Part shown: one piece after another, positions 36,917 through 56,449 of the stretch | Layout of the letters: the number at the start of each line of letters is the position of its first letter | Numbering within the stretch: position 1 is the first letter of the stretch | Source of the DNA: Anthopleura xanthogrammica | Taxonomy: Eukaryota; Cnidaria; Anthozoa; Actiniaria; Actiniidae | Assembly (NCBI GenBank): GCA_964019055.1 | Contig: OZ025207.1 | Span: 9,310,007 to 9,374,006, forward strand | Length of the DNA stretch: 64,000 bases | Direction: 5' to 3' | Notes under the pieces: generated by a model | Databases searched by the model: none | The model's input: the letters and a program-made list of their open reading frames with translations, nothing else | What the model was told of the DNA's origin: nothing | Position numbers and translations under genes: made by a program

Positions 36917-38557
36917 AACTTGAGATTCTTATATTTTTCCCGGTCTTTACTCGAGATGATATGAATGCTTGGCTCTCTCCTATTAAGTACCCCAGTAAGT
37001 TAATTTTTAGTGTTATTTATAAGCATGCGGACAATTTTAAAGTATTTCTACTATCTTCTTCAAATCCGATCGCAAATCATAGCCTTGACATTCATTTCAT
37101 CCTCGACACGAATTGTTCGCCATCTTGGATCAAGTCTTCGATTTTTCCCGCGTTATTTTCTAGTCCCAGACCTCTCGCGGTTTTAGCTTGTCAATTTGGG
37201 TTTTATAGGGGAGGGGTGGGATGGTATTACTATTATTATAATATTTTTCTACGCTATTCAACAAAACCACTTCAAACTTTCCATTTTTACTAATTTTGGT
37301 ATGCTCTTTTCAAATATCATATTTTCTTGTGTTGGATTAAGATTTAAAATGTCACACAAGACCTGGTAAACCCTCATTGAGCCAAATCAAAATGCTTTTT
37401 GGGTCGTAAAAAAGCAGCTCATATATTCTTGGGGTGCATTTTACATCATAGCAGCCATGTTGGTTGACGATAACAAAGCCGGCATTCCTCATTAGCTTCT
37501 TTTCTTAGATCAACCAACACGGCAGCTGTTTCATAGTTTGATATTATTTATATCTCAAGGGATTTTTAGCCATGTGCATTGAATAATAATAAGTAAATTG
37601 CCTAATTTCCAAAATTTCGACACACTTATTTTCAGCTTAGAATTTATTTATTCATTTATTTCTTCAATCAATTTAATTATCATGTTATAGTAACCCCTAC
37701 CCCATTCAAATGTGAATTTTTTTCCTTTCCCAAACTAAGATGAGAAAGGCTAATGGATCTATAGGCAGAATTTTCGGTCTAGCTTTAGACAAAAGAGACA
37801 CTGTCATCTTGTCTCTAAATTATGCTCATATTTATACCCATGCAGGATGGCTTTGTTGACAATCTTCCTTTGAGCTAGAAAGTCGGCCAATAATAACATA
37901 GTGTATTTACATTTCATCCTTAATTCTTGAACTATTTGAAGCCCTTTAGAGGCAAGGGACTTTCACAGAACCATTTTAGCTGAAGCATATGGACTCGCTT
38001 AAATTCTAGCCATTATCCTAACCTAGAATTAGACTTGTGACTTGTAGGTTATTTGACTTGGAGTCCACAAGAACAAGAGACCTAAATTTTCTAGCATAAA
38101 CAAACATAGCCAATCAGAATGCAGGATGATGGCTGATTACAGGCTCATTTACCCAGGGTTACCCTCATTTCAGCATCAAAATATTCAAAAATTTCAAAGG
38201 AAAATTATTAATTGAAGAATGCCCAACTTCAAAACACTTACTTTGCTGGAGCACATGAATATTCTACACAACATCAAGGGTAACCCTGTGTAACAGAGAT
38301 TACTCAGAAGTGGGGTAGTAAGCAGAAAACTTCCACTGCCCAGCTTCTATTTTTGGACGTATCATGAATGAATTTTGTTGCAATTGAAATTTTGGATGCA
38401 GAAATGAATGCAATTAACTCAAAGTTAATTTTTCACTTACCACTAAATTATTGAAAAACAATTGTTTTCTAGTGACATTTTTTTTTTGAGTTGTACGATT
38501 CTGTATGGTCAGTAAATATAACCCAGATTCTACACCGATGATTGTTATTAATTTTGT
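36917..38557. other. Spacer between GINS2 and V-ATPase d, no gene recognised
   Basis: Contains the GINS2 upstream region and the 3' region of the V-ATPase gene. A 110-codon plus-strand frame at 36961-37293 starts 45 bp upstream of GINS2 and shows no motif. No TATA box was assigned. Confidence 0.4.
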
Positions 38558-41500
38558 CTAAAATATTGGAATATAATTTTCAATTTTTGATTTGTTTTTC
38601 TGAGCAATGCATTCTGCAATCCATACGATGTTTCTTCCTTCTTGTTCTTTGAGTTTGACGTAAGCATAAAATACCCCATAGTGGAACTGCTGCTGGAATG
38701 CCAGTGCATTGAGCTTAACCTGAAACACATAAAATCTCTTATAAATATAGAAATATTAGAGTGCTGGTAGTGTAGGGAAATTCTTTTCACAGAATCAAGG
38801 GGACAGTGGTAGTGCACTCGCCTCCCACCTCTTGAGTCTTGAGTTTGATTCCTTGACTCAGCGTCACATGAGTAGAGTTTGTTACATGTAGGTCTCTCTC
38901 TTGATTCAAGGGTTTATCTAAAAAAAATTCTCATGACATACCTCATGCTCAAAGAATTTGTCTTCTAAAGTCTTTTCTCCAGGACCAGTGCCAGCTCCTT
39001 CAAAGAGCAGCTTATAATCCTATTATTAAATCAAAGAAACATATTATTTCCATTACTTCAATTTGTGTCCAATATCACATGCGAGTAGGTTTTACTAGGT
39101 CTTTCCCTTGATTTTGGACTGGTTTTCTCTCTGGGTTCTCCAGCTTTCCTCCCTCCTCAAGCCCTAACAAGCTAAATTCAATTTGTGAGTTAGCCATGCC
39201 CTGACTTAGATCAGCCCAGAGGTTATTTCAGGGTTTAATCTGTGAGTTAGCCATGCCCTGACTTTGATCAGCCCAGAGGTTGTTTTCAGGGTTCGATCTG
39301 TGAGTTAGCCATGCCCTGACTTAGATCAGCCCAGAGGTTGTTTTCAGGGTTCAATCTGTGAGTTAGCCATGCCCTGACTTTGATCAGCCCAGAGGTTGTT
39401 TTATTGACTTACAGAGTAATAATCTGCTACAGCTCGCACTTGATCATACTCATCTGCCCTGGACAGTCTTGCTAGGCCATCAGGGTAGAGTTTACCACAT
39501 TGTGGGAACAACTTCTGTCTTTCATCTTTACTCAGCTCTGTTCCAAAGGAGTTGATGGTTATGATAAATGCTCTTCTGTCTGCTTCAAACTGACAAAATG
39601 AATAGGAAAAAAATTAATTTTAACATTAAGGAATACTGGTACCTCTGTTCGTGAAGTTATGCAAGCAGTTGGTCAAAATTATGACACAACTCTTGAGTAG
39701 AGTTTTATTGGTAACTCACTTTTAGTATAGGACACATGACGTCGGCTGTGGTTCCTCCTAGGCCTTCACAGAACTTGTAGAAATTTTCCAGGTATGCCTA
39801 AAAGAATAGCCAATGAAAAGTTAAGTTCATGCTAAAATCTTGTCAGAAAATGGTCAATAAGGTTGACAGTCACTACAAGGATAATCATATTATGTTAACG
39901 ACTTCTTACCTTGTATAGAGTATTCCGGATGATTTCAATGTTCATCTCATCAAGATCTTGTTCAGATATACATTCAACGAAGAATGGTGCTGAAACATCA
40001 TACAAGTAATATATGTTAATTGTTTGGACGCAAAAGATTATACACTTATTGACATGATGACCATCTAAGAAGGATAAGGGATCAATGTACACCTAAAGGC
40101 ATGGACACAGTGAAACACTGCATGCAATATTGCAGAAAATGTTACTGAAGTAGGATTGTTTTCTACCTCAGCAACATTGTGTGCAACAAACTGTGTCATG
40201 TCACATGGCTCACAACACTGATTGCCAGTAATTTAACTGAATTAAAGAGTAAAAGTTGTTGCGATATTAATGGTAATATATAGACACAGTTTGGCCATAA
40301 CAAGTTACATATATTGTCATGACAACCATCTCAGAGGGTCAACATACACCTTACCTAGTGGAGTATCAATCATGATAGCATTGTACAGATCAGCAGGTGT
40401 GGATGCAATATTGATAGAAGCCATTTCTTCAAAGCTTCCTAGAGGATGGCACTTGGTGATCAGTTCTTGGATGGGCCGCTGATGAAGAGTTCCAGTAATG
40501 AGAAGTATGATGTTGTCTATCATGTAGCTGTACCTATGGAATGAAATGACAAGATCTTTGTCACTATGGAAACAAATTATCACCTTCGAATTTTATTGAA
40601 ACCCCGAAACAATCTCTGGGCTAATCAAAAACTCAAAGATTGAATTAGAATTTATCTTACAGGTTAGCTGTAGGTTTTGCAGAAGGGAAAATCAGAGAAT
40701 GGAGAAAGACCATTGAATCAAGGAAAATCTGAAACCTAAATGTGCAGAAGTACAAGCAACAAAATCATGCAACTTGTCCCACAACGTTGTGTTGCAAGTT
40801 GCACAGCAACTTTTGCTCGTATTACCACCCTGTGCACAAAAAAATTTCATTGTTGCAAAGAGTAGAAAGAGCTGCTACTTCTGCACCAAAGTCATGCAAC
40901 AAAATGTTGTTGTTGCACAGAATGACAATACAAGCCACATTCACTCAACACGACAAGTTGCACGATTTTGTTGCTCATATTTCTGTGCCTTAAAAAACTT
41001 TACCCACATGGGATGCCAAGTCCAGGAATTGATCCTGTGACCCCAGACGTGGGGCGGGTGCACCACTGCTATTAAAGTCACTGGGTTCTCTGGTTTTCCT
41101 CCCTTTGCAAAAACTATCAACTTCTAAATTCCAATTCGATCGTGGAATGAGGGCCAAAGGTTTGTTCACAGCCACAATTGCAATTAGTGCTATCCTTGTA
41201 AAACTAGGACGATTTTTATTTGCTGATCATGATATACTCACGTTATAAAGTCCATAATGGTAGCAAGAGGTTCTAGTGCTTGATTCCTAAGGTGCTTGAA
41301 CTCTTCAACCAACCTTTCTCTGAGTTTATCATCAATAACTGATACTGATAGTGGGCTGGCTTCATTCTGAAGGAAATTCCCGTAGTCTGTACTTTGTAGA
41401 TGAAGCTTTAAATCTATAAAAAAAGATCGAAAATATGATGTAAACTTGGATTTATTCTTAGTGGAATAAAAATCAAAATTGTAAAGCGATTTAAATTTCT

Positions 41501-41972
41501 GTGCTTCTAGCTTTAGAACAATAAGTTTTTGCTTTCTTTATCGGATTTAGGCTTTTAGAAATATTATAAACGCGATATTTTGAAGACAAAAAAAGATTTT
41601 GTGATTAAAATTCGACATGACATCATAATCATCATCTGTACATCTTCGTTCCGGTACACTTAAAGCACGAAAATTGAATATTTTTTCTTCATAATAGTTA
41701 TTCTACTGTACATTTATGCGAACAATAACCGATTTAGGCTTTTAGTTCGCTTTTTGATCTAAAAAGAGTGACTTTTCAATCAAAACACGAACTTTTCTTC
41801 TTGGAAAATAAGGTGGTTCTTTACCTTCAAGGGTTTCGCATTGAGTCAAATTTAAGTAGTCGCTCTGTGATAGTATTCCAGACCTGAAACCACGAACCAA
41901 ACCTTCTAGATATCCTGTATCTACATTAAAAAACATCTCGTCAAAGGACAGCATTTTAGTTTCTTCACCCAT
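38558..41972 (-). CDS. ATP6V0D1: V-type proton ATPase subunit d (V0 sector)
   Basis: Eight exons: 41972-41825, 41413-41242, 40533-40355, 39989-39910, 39797-39720, 39589-39413, 39019-38942, 38719-38558. They give 357 residues from the first ATG. Starting at the second ATG (41954) gives 351, exactly the human length and a better N-terminal match ([18 protein letters not shown]), so the start is uncertain. Family blocks are in order: [119 protein letters not shown] and the end KIENYIPIF. Subunit d is a peripheral funnel-shaped protein that couples the proton-translocating c-ring to the central stalk at endolysosomal membranes. All introns are GT-AG. The animal paralogues d1 and d2 arose in vertebrates, so d1 is a label of convenience. 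Confidence 0.96.
38805..38930 (+). repeat. tRNA-derived SINE (family 2), head
   Basis: GTGGTAGTGCACTCGCCTCC (A-box region), then GAGTTTGATTCCTTGACTCA (B-box region), then CACATGAGTAGAGTTTGTTA and CTCTCTCTTGATTCAAGG. V-ATPase d intron 7. Confidence 0.75.
39080..39405 (+). repeat. SINE body with its tail segment tandemly repeated four times
   Basis: The body (ATGCGAGTAGG, CTGGGTTCTCCAGCTTTCC, GCTAAATTCAATTTGTGAGT) is followed by a unit of about 60 bp containing GTGAGTTAGCCATGCCCTGA and GATCAGCCCAGAGGTTGTTT. The unit is present at about 39184, 39238, 39298 and 39356. It sits just downstream (minus sense) of V-ATPase exon 6. Tandem growth of a SINE tail is unusual. Confidence 0.8.
40597..41065 (-). 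repeat. tRNA-derived SINE (family 2) interrupted by a fold-back element
   Basis: The tail-first half (AACAATCTCTGGGCTAATCA) ends near 40740. The head half (GATGCCAAGTCCAGGAATTG, ACGTGGGGCGGGTGCACC) resumes near 41008. Between them lies an unrelated hairpin element. A piece in the opposite sense follows at 41070-41150 (GGGTTCTCTGGTTTTCCTCC). Confidence 0.7.
40741..40990. mobile_element. Fold-back element nested in a SINE
   Basis: The left end GCAACAAAATCATGCAACTT pairs with the right end AAGTTGCACGATTTTGTTGC. Inner CAACATTTTG/CAACAACGTTG-like words add further pairing. The size is about 250 bp and the wording is related to the element at 2318-2566 (GCAACTTG). Confidence 0.75.
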
Positions 41973-43282
41973 CTTGTCGTCTTGTTGGTCTGCGATATCC
42001 AAGATGGCGGACCAAGACTGGAGTCACATGACGTACGTTCGCATGGGAAGATTTCAGGGACGGGAGGGTGAGGTGGACGTTTTGGAATAATCACAGGGAG
42101 CCCAATTTAGATAAAAGTAAAAGGTGAAAATAAAATCGGAAAAAAATCACTTTTAATTAATTTTTTAAATTCCAGATCAAGATAATGTCCTCTATAATAC
42201 GAACGAGCAAAAAAATCCGTAAAAAATGCACCAGAACATATTTTTTCGCGCGCGCCTTTGTTTTCCAATGTAATTTCACTATGTATGAAAAGCAGAAAAC
42301 AAATAAATAAGGCATAGAAGATGGAGAGAAAGAAGGAATGCAAAAATGAATGAATGATTAAATAAAAGTAGGAATGAAATGAATAATAGAATAAGAAAAA
42401 TTGATTAATTAGAGGAAAAAAGGAAAAGAAAGGAAAGAAGGAAAGGAAAGGAACAGAATGGAAAGGAAAGGAAAGGAAAGGAAAGGAAAAGAAAAGAAAG
42501 AGAAAGAAAGAAAGACAAAATCTCAATTTACGAAATAAATCAAAGTTTATTTACATGGTTCTACTGCTCTAATACCTTGCTAATATTTTATACCAATGCG
42601 AAGATTAATTTTATAGCCAATAATCTTTCTGAATCATCACAGAATATTTGCATGTACAAGAGCATTAAAACTCTACAGACATAATGTACCTACAACCTCA
42701 AAACAATTATATGCTGGCAGTACATGTAAGTATTGTGCGCTTATTTCAAAATCAATAATTTTAAATCAACATAAAAACAAACATGTAGAAGCAATTTGAA
42801 GACCTGACTTGTAAATACGATAATATCTTGATATTTTTTATCAAAGTTTTAAAATTCAGCTAAGAGTTTAGTGTGGAGTCATCATAGCGGAAAAAAAGAA
42901 AAGAAGACTCTGTTTGTTACATCAGAAACATATTTGTTGGCTGTGAAGGGATAAGAATAACATCTGCTCACTGGCTGGACATGACTACTGGCCACATCGT
43001 TCTGATCAACATGTCAGTGTCACCTGTCAAAAGCACTGGCCTAAGAAGCATTTGCCTGGACAAGTACCACAAATTTTGACCAGGCATTATCTGTTGACTC
43101 GCTGTTATTTTGAACTTTGCCTTCTCCAGATGTAGCTAGATATAATTTCTTATCCAATGATGGAAATTAGCAAATACGATTAGATGGTACTTCTTGAAGA
43201 CATAAATTATTAACATATTATTAACTGTACCCTGTTAGCCAAGACTCCCCCAACTGTACGAGTGAGAGACCTATAGATCTGT
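41973..43282. other. V-ATPase d upstream region and spacer, with purine-rich repeat
   Basis: Holds the V-ATPase d promoter region and, at about 42410-42515, a simple repeat of GGAAA/GAAAG units, which produces a Phe-rich minus-strand open frame. Otherwise no feature is recognised. Confidence 0.55.
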
Positions 43283-43432
43283 ACATAGTGGTTTCATGAC
43301 AACCAAGTTGTAGGGCAGTAACAATTCAATGTTTTTGGCATAACAAGTGATTTCATTCCCCAAGGAGGAAATTTTTTGAATTGCCCTACAAAAATCTGGG
43401 CCATGAAACCACCCTATAGAAAAATTGGGGTC
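43283..43432. mobile_element. Fold-back element
   Basis: GTGGTTTCATGACAACCAAG then TTGTAGGGCA, paired with TGCCCTACAAAAATC then GGGCCATGAAACCACCCTA. About 145 bp, no coding capacity. Confidence 0.7.
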
Positions 43433-43789
43433 TTGGCTGTTAGGCTACGATACCTGTGATTTCATTTGAGAAATGATAATGGAATGGGATTTTTTAAATA
43501 ATCCCTGTGAAAGATTAATGATAAGGAAGTATGTAGTGAAAATTTGTGCTACCTATTTGTTTCTAATGTATTTTTCTACAATCATTCCCTAGACAGCCAC
43601 TCAAAATGCCTATTTTCAAAGTTTTTGACACAGCCCAATTACTATGGTCTTTACAATACAGTTACTTTATAATTTTGTTAAGTTTGTAGGAGCAGATGTC
43701 AGTTCTCCTGACTTGATATTAACCTTATTATTTTCATCATTCATAGACTAGAAGTACTCTATACAAAAACGTTCCTTATTTTCAGGAAA

Positions 43790-43960
43790 AAAGTGGAGTC
43801 AAATACAATCTTTCTTCACTAACCAAAGTTTTCTTATCTCTGATTAGTTGATTGGATATTTAATTAACCAATCAGGACCAAGAATGTATTTGATTGGTTG
43901 ACACAACATATAATCAACCAATCAGGAGAGTAAGAATGTATTTGACTTGGTAGAAGATTA
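43790..43960. repeat. Partial direct and inverted repeat with CCAAT boxes
   Basis: AACCAATCAGG and AAGAATGTATTTGA-type words occur twice in direct order, and TTGATTGG/CCAATCA words also pair inverted. It may be a decayed hairpin element. Confidence 0.5.
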
Positions 43961-44019
43961 CTAACTAGATAACCTTCATTATGTTCTGGTAAATCAGATT
44001 TCCTCAGAACATGATGAAT

Positions 44020-44368
44020 ACTCCAGTTTCACATTCGATGGAAACCGCTGTTTTTGAAGACCACAGACTCATTTGTACAGACTTAGCCTCGCTTATAAGT
44101 CAGCTATTCAACGACATCATTAAAAGTCCGTGGGATTTCAAAACATTGGTATTGTTCAACTTACACATTCTTTACATTACGGTTGACTTATGCAAATCAT
44201 TAGCAACAGCCAACTGTAATGTAAAGAATGTGCAAGTTGAATAATACCAATCCCACGGACTTTTAATGGTGCCTTTGAATAGATGACTTATAAACGAGGC
44301 TAAGCCTGTACAAATGAGTCTGTGGTCTTCAAAAACAGCGGTTTCCATCGAATGTGAAACTGGAGTAT
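44020..44368. mobile_element. Long near-perfect fold-back element (about 350 bp)
   Basis: ATACTCCAGTTTCACATTCG and CGAATGTGAAACTGGAGTAT are the tips. The arms, about 150 bp each, pair almost throughout (GAAGACCACAGACTCATTTG with CAAATGAGTCTGTGGTCTTC), around a short centre near 44190. A single arm of the same element lies at 45420-45610. Both antiparallel open frames here are mirror images and not genes. Confidence 0.85.
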
Positions 44369-44494
44369 TGTGTTGGTAAATCAAACGAAAAATTACCATG
44401 AGTAGACTTGAACTACTCTGAAATACTTCCAATGGTGAAATGGTAAAAGTTAACAAATTTATACTATATCATTTTTGTTTCTATTCTTGTTCAA

Positions 44495-52236
<7,742 letters not shown>

Positions 52237-52838
52237 GAATATCAGTGGATAATGCGAGTGGAAAATAAAACTAAAGTCTTCTTCAACGAAGATCCAAGAT
52301 GGCTGCCTTTGCGAAAAGTAATTTGATGGGGAATATCCGCTGATCAGGAGTAATGCGTAAGCGGCTAAAAATAGGAACCAATACGTCATGATACGTCATA
52401 CTTTATTATTTTCATGAAGTATTTTTGACTAGCTATTTTTAAAATGTCATGTCATTTATAAGCGGCTGAATCAGTTCTGACGAACTACTCATTTATGTGG
52501 GCGCACAAAGAAAATGTGCATAACTTTGTGACATGATTTATTTGAACCTAAAGCCAAGAAAAACACTGCTTGGGTTGCCTGTGGTACTTTTGAAAGCTGT
52601 AGTGGTACCCCAAAGAATCTTATCCCATTCCAGCATTCCAGCAGTAATAGAAAATATTTTTATTTCAAGATTATATGTAATTTCAGATTATTTCAAATAT
52701 TTATTAAAAACATTATCACCCAACATGAATAATAATCACATCATTTTGAATCGTATCAGTCACTAACCACTGACTAATAAAGTTTTAGCCAATGTCTTGT
52801 CTATACAGCAGTGATATCAATGATATTATTATCACCAG

Positions 52839-53526
52839 CTATTCTGTATATTTGGTCTATTTGTCATTCATAAATGTCTTGAATAACATTGAATCTACAA
52901 ACAAATTCCCTTTCAAGTGTTCAACTTCATGTTGAAGTATCCTAGCAGGCCACCCAGCCGCTCTCCACGTCACAGGACTGCATGACAAGTCCAAAGCAGA
53001 CACCTCAACCTCCTTTGCCCTTGGAACTAAAGCACTATACCCTTCTACACTTAAACACCCCTCTCTAAAGGCCAACATCAAAGGATCAATGATCTTCAGC
53101 CGTGGATTAATGAAGACCTTCAGGGGCACTATATAGTGCGATACCCATTCGTCTAAGTTCTTTATCAGAGAAGCCATCGTCTTTCAGTTTCTTGATATGT
53201 TTTCCTGTGTATTCCATAGCAATCACTTGAAGACCGACTCCAATCTGTGGCGCAGCTATCCCAGCTCCGTTGTGACTGCGCATTTTCTTAATCAGCCATT
53301 CAACCATCGCTTTAAAATCTGGAGAATGAATAAAACTAAGATCCACAGGTTCTGCAGCCTCACGGAGTAGCGGATCCCCAACCTGGCGAATTTTGGGGTC
53401 TTTTGGAAGCAATGCCTTTAGATCTGCTATCTACTTCGAGATCACTCTGGTTTGCCCATATAACATAGACTGGGCTCTGTGCATGGAAATGCATGTAGAC
53501 ACACTCTTTGTAGTTATTTGCAGCAT
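52839..53526 (-). pseudogene. PDF: Broken copy of the peptide deformylase gene
   Basis: Collinear with the intact gene at 55766-56449 and highly similar to it. Three lesions are visible. A TAG at 53433-53431 replaces the Trp-32 codon. A 4-bp TATA-type insertion lies in 53128-53136 (CACTATATAGTG against CACTAGTG) and shifts the frame in the middle of the protein. A TAG at 52859-52857 replaces a Trp near the C-terminus. The motifs GAGIAAPQ, EGCLSV and HEVEH are still spelled, but in two frames. The decay is recent. It lies 0.6 kb upstream (minus sense) of VPS4. Confidence 0.9.
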
Positions 53527-53679
53527 TGGCAAATCTAAGTCTACTTATGCGTTACTCTTCTTCTTCTTTACCGCCATCTTGAAAATGCTTCCCTATTGCA
53601 TTAAATTGAGGCAAATTGGTTAGCTTTGCACAATACAACACTTGCATATCCGCAGAAGGATGATTTTTTCATTTCTTAC

Positions 53680-54914
53680 CCTGTATAATCAAAACCGCTT
53701 TCACTTTCAGTAGCAAAACGTTTCTTCTTATCCTTGCCCTTGATATATGTTTTCAGTTTTTCTGCTCTGTCTAGGTACTGTATACACTTTGCACGGATGC
53801 TTTCTTTGGACTTTTCACCTTGGGCTTCATCTGTGTTTTAGAATATGATTAAAAAGAGAAGAACAGGATTATAATCACTGCATCAATGCTGCATATAGTG
53901 TCTGGTTAGAGCTCTAAGTGAACTTAGTTGGTCATGACATTGCTTAGTTATGCCCGATAGACCTCTTTAGTTTGGGCATAATGTTGTACCATTTCAGATC
54001 GGGTGTCACTCTTTTGAGAATAAGATTTTTTGTTGGAGTTGCATTCATATCCATGTGTCTTCTGATGTGCAACTATTAAAGAATGAATTGATACTCTAGG
54101 GAATGACACGTGGTTTGAAATGAGACATTGGGATCAAGAATTTTGTTTGTTAATTTGCATAGTAAACAATGTATACACAAGCTCCTCGCGAGGGGTTGTT
54201 CGACAGTTTGAACGAACTCCAGCCCCATCTCTTCCTCACTCCTTCTATTCGCAAATTTCTGCAAGAAAAGCTGGATGCATAGAAAGTGCAATAATGCAAT
54301 AAAGCGAACCCCCCCCCCCCCCTTCCAAGGTCCTAGTGACGGGCCTGTACATTTATTTTAGATACAGAAGACCCCAAAGTAGTATAGCAAAGGGAATACA
54401 AAGGAACTTTGAATCAATCATTCAGCATCTATGCAAATATTTCTAAATCCCTTATTTTCGAGAAGTGTTTTTTAAAATAATATTTATTGCCTTGATTCTT
54501 AATTTGCTTTTATTTTATGAAATGTGAATAATATGGGAAAAATCGCGCAAAGCTGTAAGACAGGAAGTAATTTTAACCCAGCTCAAATAGAATACATGCA
54601 TTTTGATTAATTTCGTAGAACTTTGCCTTACATTTAATAGCATGAAGAAAGTATTCCACGCCGTGTTCGTAGAGTCTTAGGGCTTCTTCATAATTCTCTG
54701 CCTTATCTTCCTCTGTTGCTTTCGTAACAATTTCAATGGCTTTCTGGAAACAAATCGCAAACAAATTTTAAAATGTCAATACTTTCGTCTTCACATAACA
54801 TGTTTAGACCAACATTTCAACGTTTTTTTCTTCTTTAAAACCCTTCGATTTCAGTCCCGAGTTTAAGGAAGAATCAAGGAGTATTATCATAACCTGTAAT
54901 GTTCCCCCAGCCAT
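53680..54914 (-). CDS. Second copy of VPS4 exons 1-3 (orphan or alternative 5' end)
   Basis: Exons 54914-54894, 54743-54632 and 53830-53680 correspond to VPS4 exons 1, 2 and 3. The MIT-domain codons are open (MAGGTLQ, then [21 protein letters not shown], then the exon-3 helix). Exon 3 is 9 nt longer and keeps phase 2, so it could splice to VPS4 exon 4 in frame. Its end differs: [13 protein letters not shown] replaces [10 protein letters not shown]. Exon 1 has donor GTTATG where the left copy has GTAATG. It could act as an alternative promoter and N-terminus for VPS4, or be unexpressed duplicated DNA. No exons 4-13 follow it before the left unit. Confidence 0.7.
53957..54137. mobile_element. 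MITE family B, copy 4 (right duplication unit)
   Basis: Duplicate of the copy at 51236-51415, with a few substitutions. Confidence 0.75.
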
Positions 54915-55411
54915 GAATATCAGTGAATAATGCGAGTGAAAAATAAAACTAAAGTCTTCTTGAACGAAGATCGAAGATGGCTGCTGATCAGGAGTAAAGT
55001 AATGCGTAATAAGCGGCTAAAAATAGGAACCAATACGTCATGTACGTCATACTTTATTATTTTCATGAACTATTTTTGACTAGCTTTATTAAAAATTTTA
55101 TGTCATTTATAAACGGCTGAATCAGTTCTGACGAACTAACTATTTATGTAGGCGCAAAAAGAAACTGCATAGCTTTGTAACATGATTTATTTGGACCTAA
55201 AGCTAAGAAAAACACTGCTTGGGTTGCCTGTGGTACTTTTGAAAGCTGTAGTGGTACCCCAAAGAATCTTATCCCATTCCAGCATTCCAGCAGTAATAGA
55301 AAATATTTTTATATCAAGATTATATGTAATTTCAGATTATTTCAAATATTTATTAAAAACATTATCACCCGACATAATTAATTATCTCATCATTTTGAAT
55401 CGTATCAGTCA

Positions 55412-55697
55412 CTAAGTTCACAAACATTTGTGTCTGAACCCTGAAGGTACCTCTGTGCTGATATAAGTCAGGCTAACATATCGCTAATTCACAGATAAGT
55501 TAGAATTTAGTGTGATGAGATTTGCTAGGAAGCTAGAATCAAGACACTTAGAGCAAAACAAAAGAAAAATTAGATCATTTTATTACAAACAGCAGGGGCA
55601 TTGCTTTTTTTGGGGGGGAGGGGGGATGGTTTGTGAGGTTAGTGATGAGTACTACCCTCATCAAGGAAAATTCTGGATACATCCTGCACAGGTACAT
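55412..55697 (-). repeat. SINE-like insertion present only in the right duplication unit
   Basis: The left unit reads straight from CAGTCACTAA to GACTAATAAAG. The right unit has about 285 bp between them. It contains AACCCTGAAGGTACCTCTGT, GCTGATATAAGTCAGGCTAA and AATTCACAGATAAGTTAGAA, a diverged reversed family-2 SINE, then a G-rich run at 55611-55625. It is either an insertion after the duplication or a deletion from the left unit. Confidence 0.7.
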
Positions 55698-55765
55698 AGA
55701 CTAATAAAGTTTTAGACAATGTCTTGTCTATACAGCAGTGATATCAATGATATTATTATCACCAG

Positions 55766-56449
55766 CTATTCTGTATATTTGGTCCATTTGTCATTCATAA
55801 ATGTCTTGAATAACATTGAATCTACAAACAAATTCCCTTTCAAGTGTTCAACTTCATGTTGAAGTATCCTAGCAGGCCACCCAGCCGCTCTCCATGTCAC
55901 AGGACTGCATGACAAGTCCAAAGCAGACACCTCAACCTCCTTTGCCCTTGGAACTAAAGCACTGTACCCTTCTACACTTAAACACCCCTCTCTAAAGGCC
56001 AACATCAAAGGATCAATGATCTTCAACCGTGGATTAATGAAGACCTTCAGGGGCACTAGTGCGATACCCATTCGTCTAAGTTCTTTATCAGAAAAGCCAT
56101 CATCTTTCAGTTTCTTGATATGTTTTCCTGTGTATTCCATAGCAATAACTTGAAGACCGACTCCAATCTGTGGTGCAGCTATCCCAGCTCCGTTGTGACT
56201 GCGCATTTTCTTAATCATTCGTTCAACCATCGCTTTAAAATCTGGAGAATGAATAAAACTGAGATCGACAGGTTCTGCAGCCTCACGGAGTAACGGATCC
56301 CCGACTTGGCGAATTTTGGGGTCTTTTGGAAGCAATGCCTTTAGATCATCTATCCACTTCGAGATCGTTCTGGTTTGCCCATATAACATAGACTGGGCTC
56401 TGTGCTTGCAAATGCATTTAGGCACATTCTTTATAGTGATTCGCAGCAT
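55766..56449 (-). CDS. PDF: Peptide deformylase, mitochondrial type
   Basis: A single exon of 227 residues. It removes the formyl group from the N-terminal Met of newly made proteins; in animals this acts in mitochondria. All three family motifs are present: GAGIAAPQ (87-94), EGCLS (154-158, Cys-156 a metal ligand) and HEVEH (198-202, the two His ligands and the catalytic Glu). The last motif is HExDH in most members, so Glu for Asp at 201 is a mild variant. The N-terminal 30 residues are rich in Lys and Arg without acids, fitting a mitochondrial presequence. ATG 56449 is the first in-frame start. It lies head-to-head with the C39-like gene (132 bp apart) and tail-to-head with the duplicated VPS4 5' end. 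A broken copy lies 2.9 kb away. Full-length intronless genes are uncommon among its neighbours. Confidence 0.95.
   Translation of the reverse strand: MLRITIKNVPKCICKHRAQSMLYGQTRTISKWIDDLKALLPKDPKIRQVGDPLLREAAEPVDLSFIHSPDFKAMVERMIKKMRSHNGAGIAAPQIGVGLQVIAMEYTGKHIKKLKDDGFSDKELRRMGIALVPLKVFINPRLKIIDPLMLAFREGCLSVEGYSALVPRAKEVEVSALDLSCSPVTWRAAGWPARILQHEVEHLKGNLFVDSMLFKTFMNDKWTKYTE

Noticed and set aside
36961..37293. 110-codon plus-strand frame next to the GINS2 start
   Set aside because: No motif. Position alone does not support a gene.
42107..42526. Phe-rich 139-codon minus-strand frame
   Set aside because: It comes largely from the GGAAA/GAAAG purine repeat.
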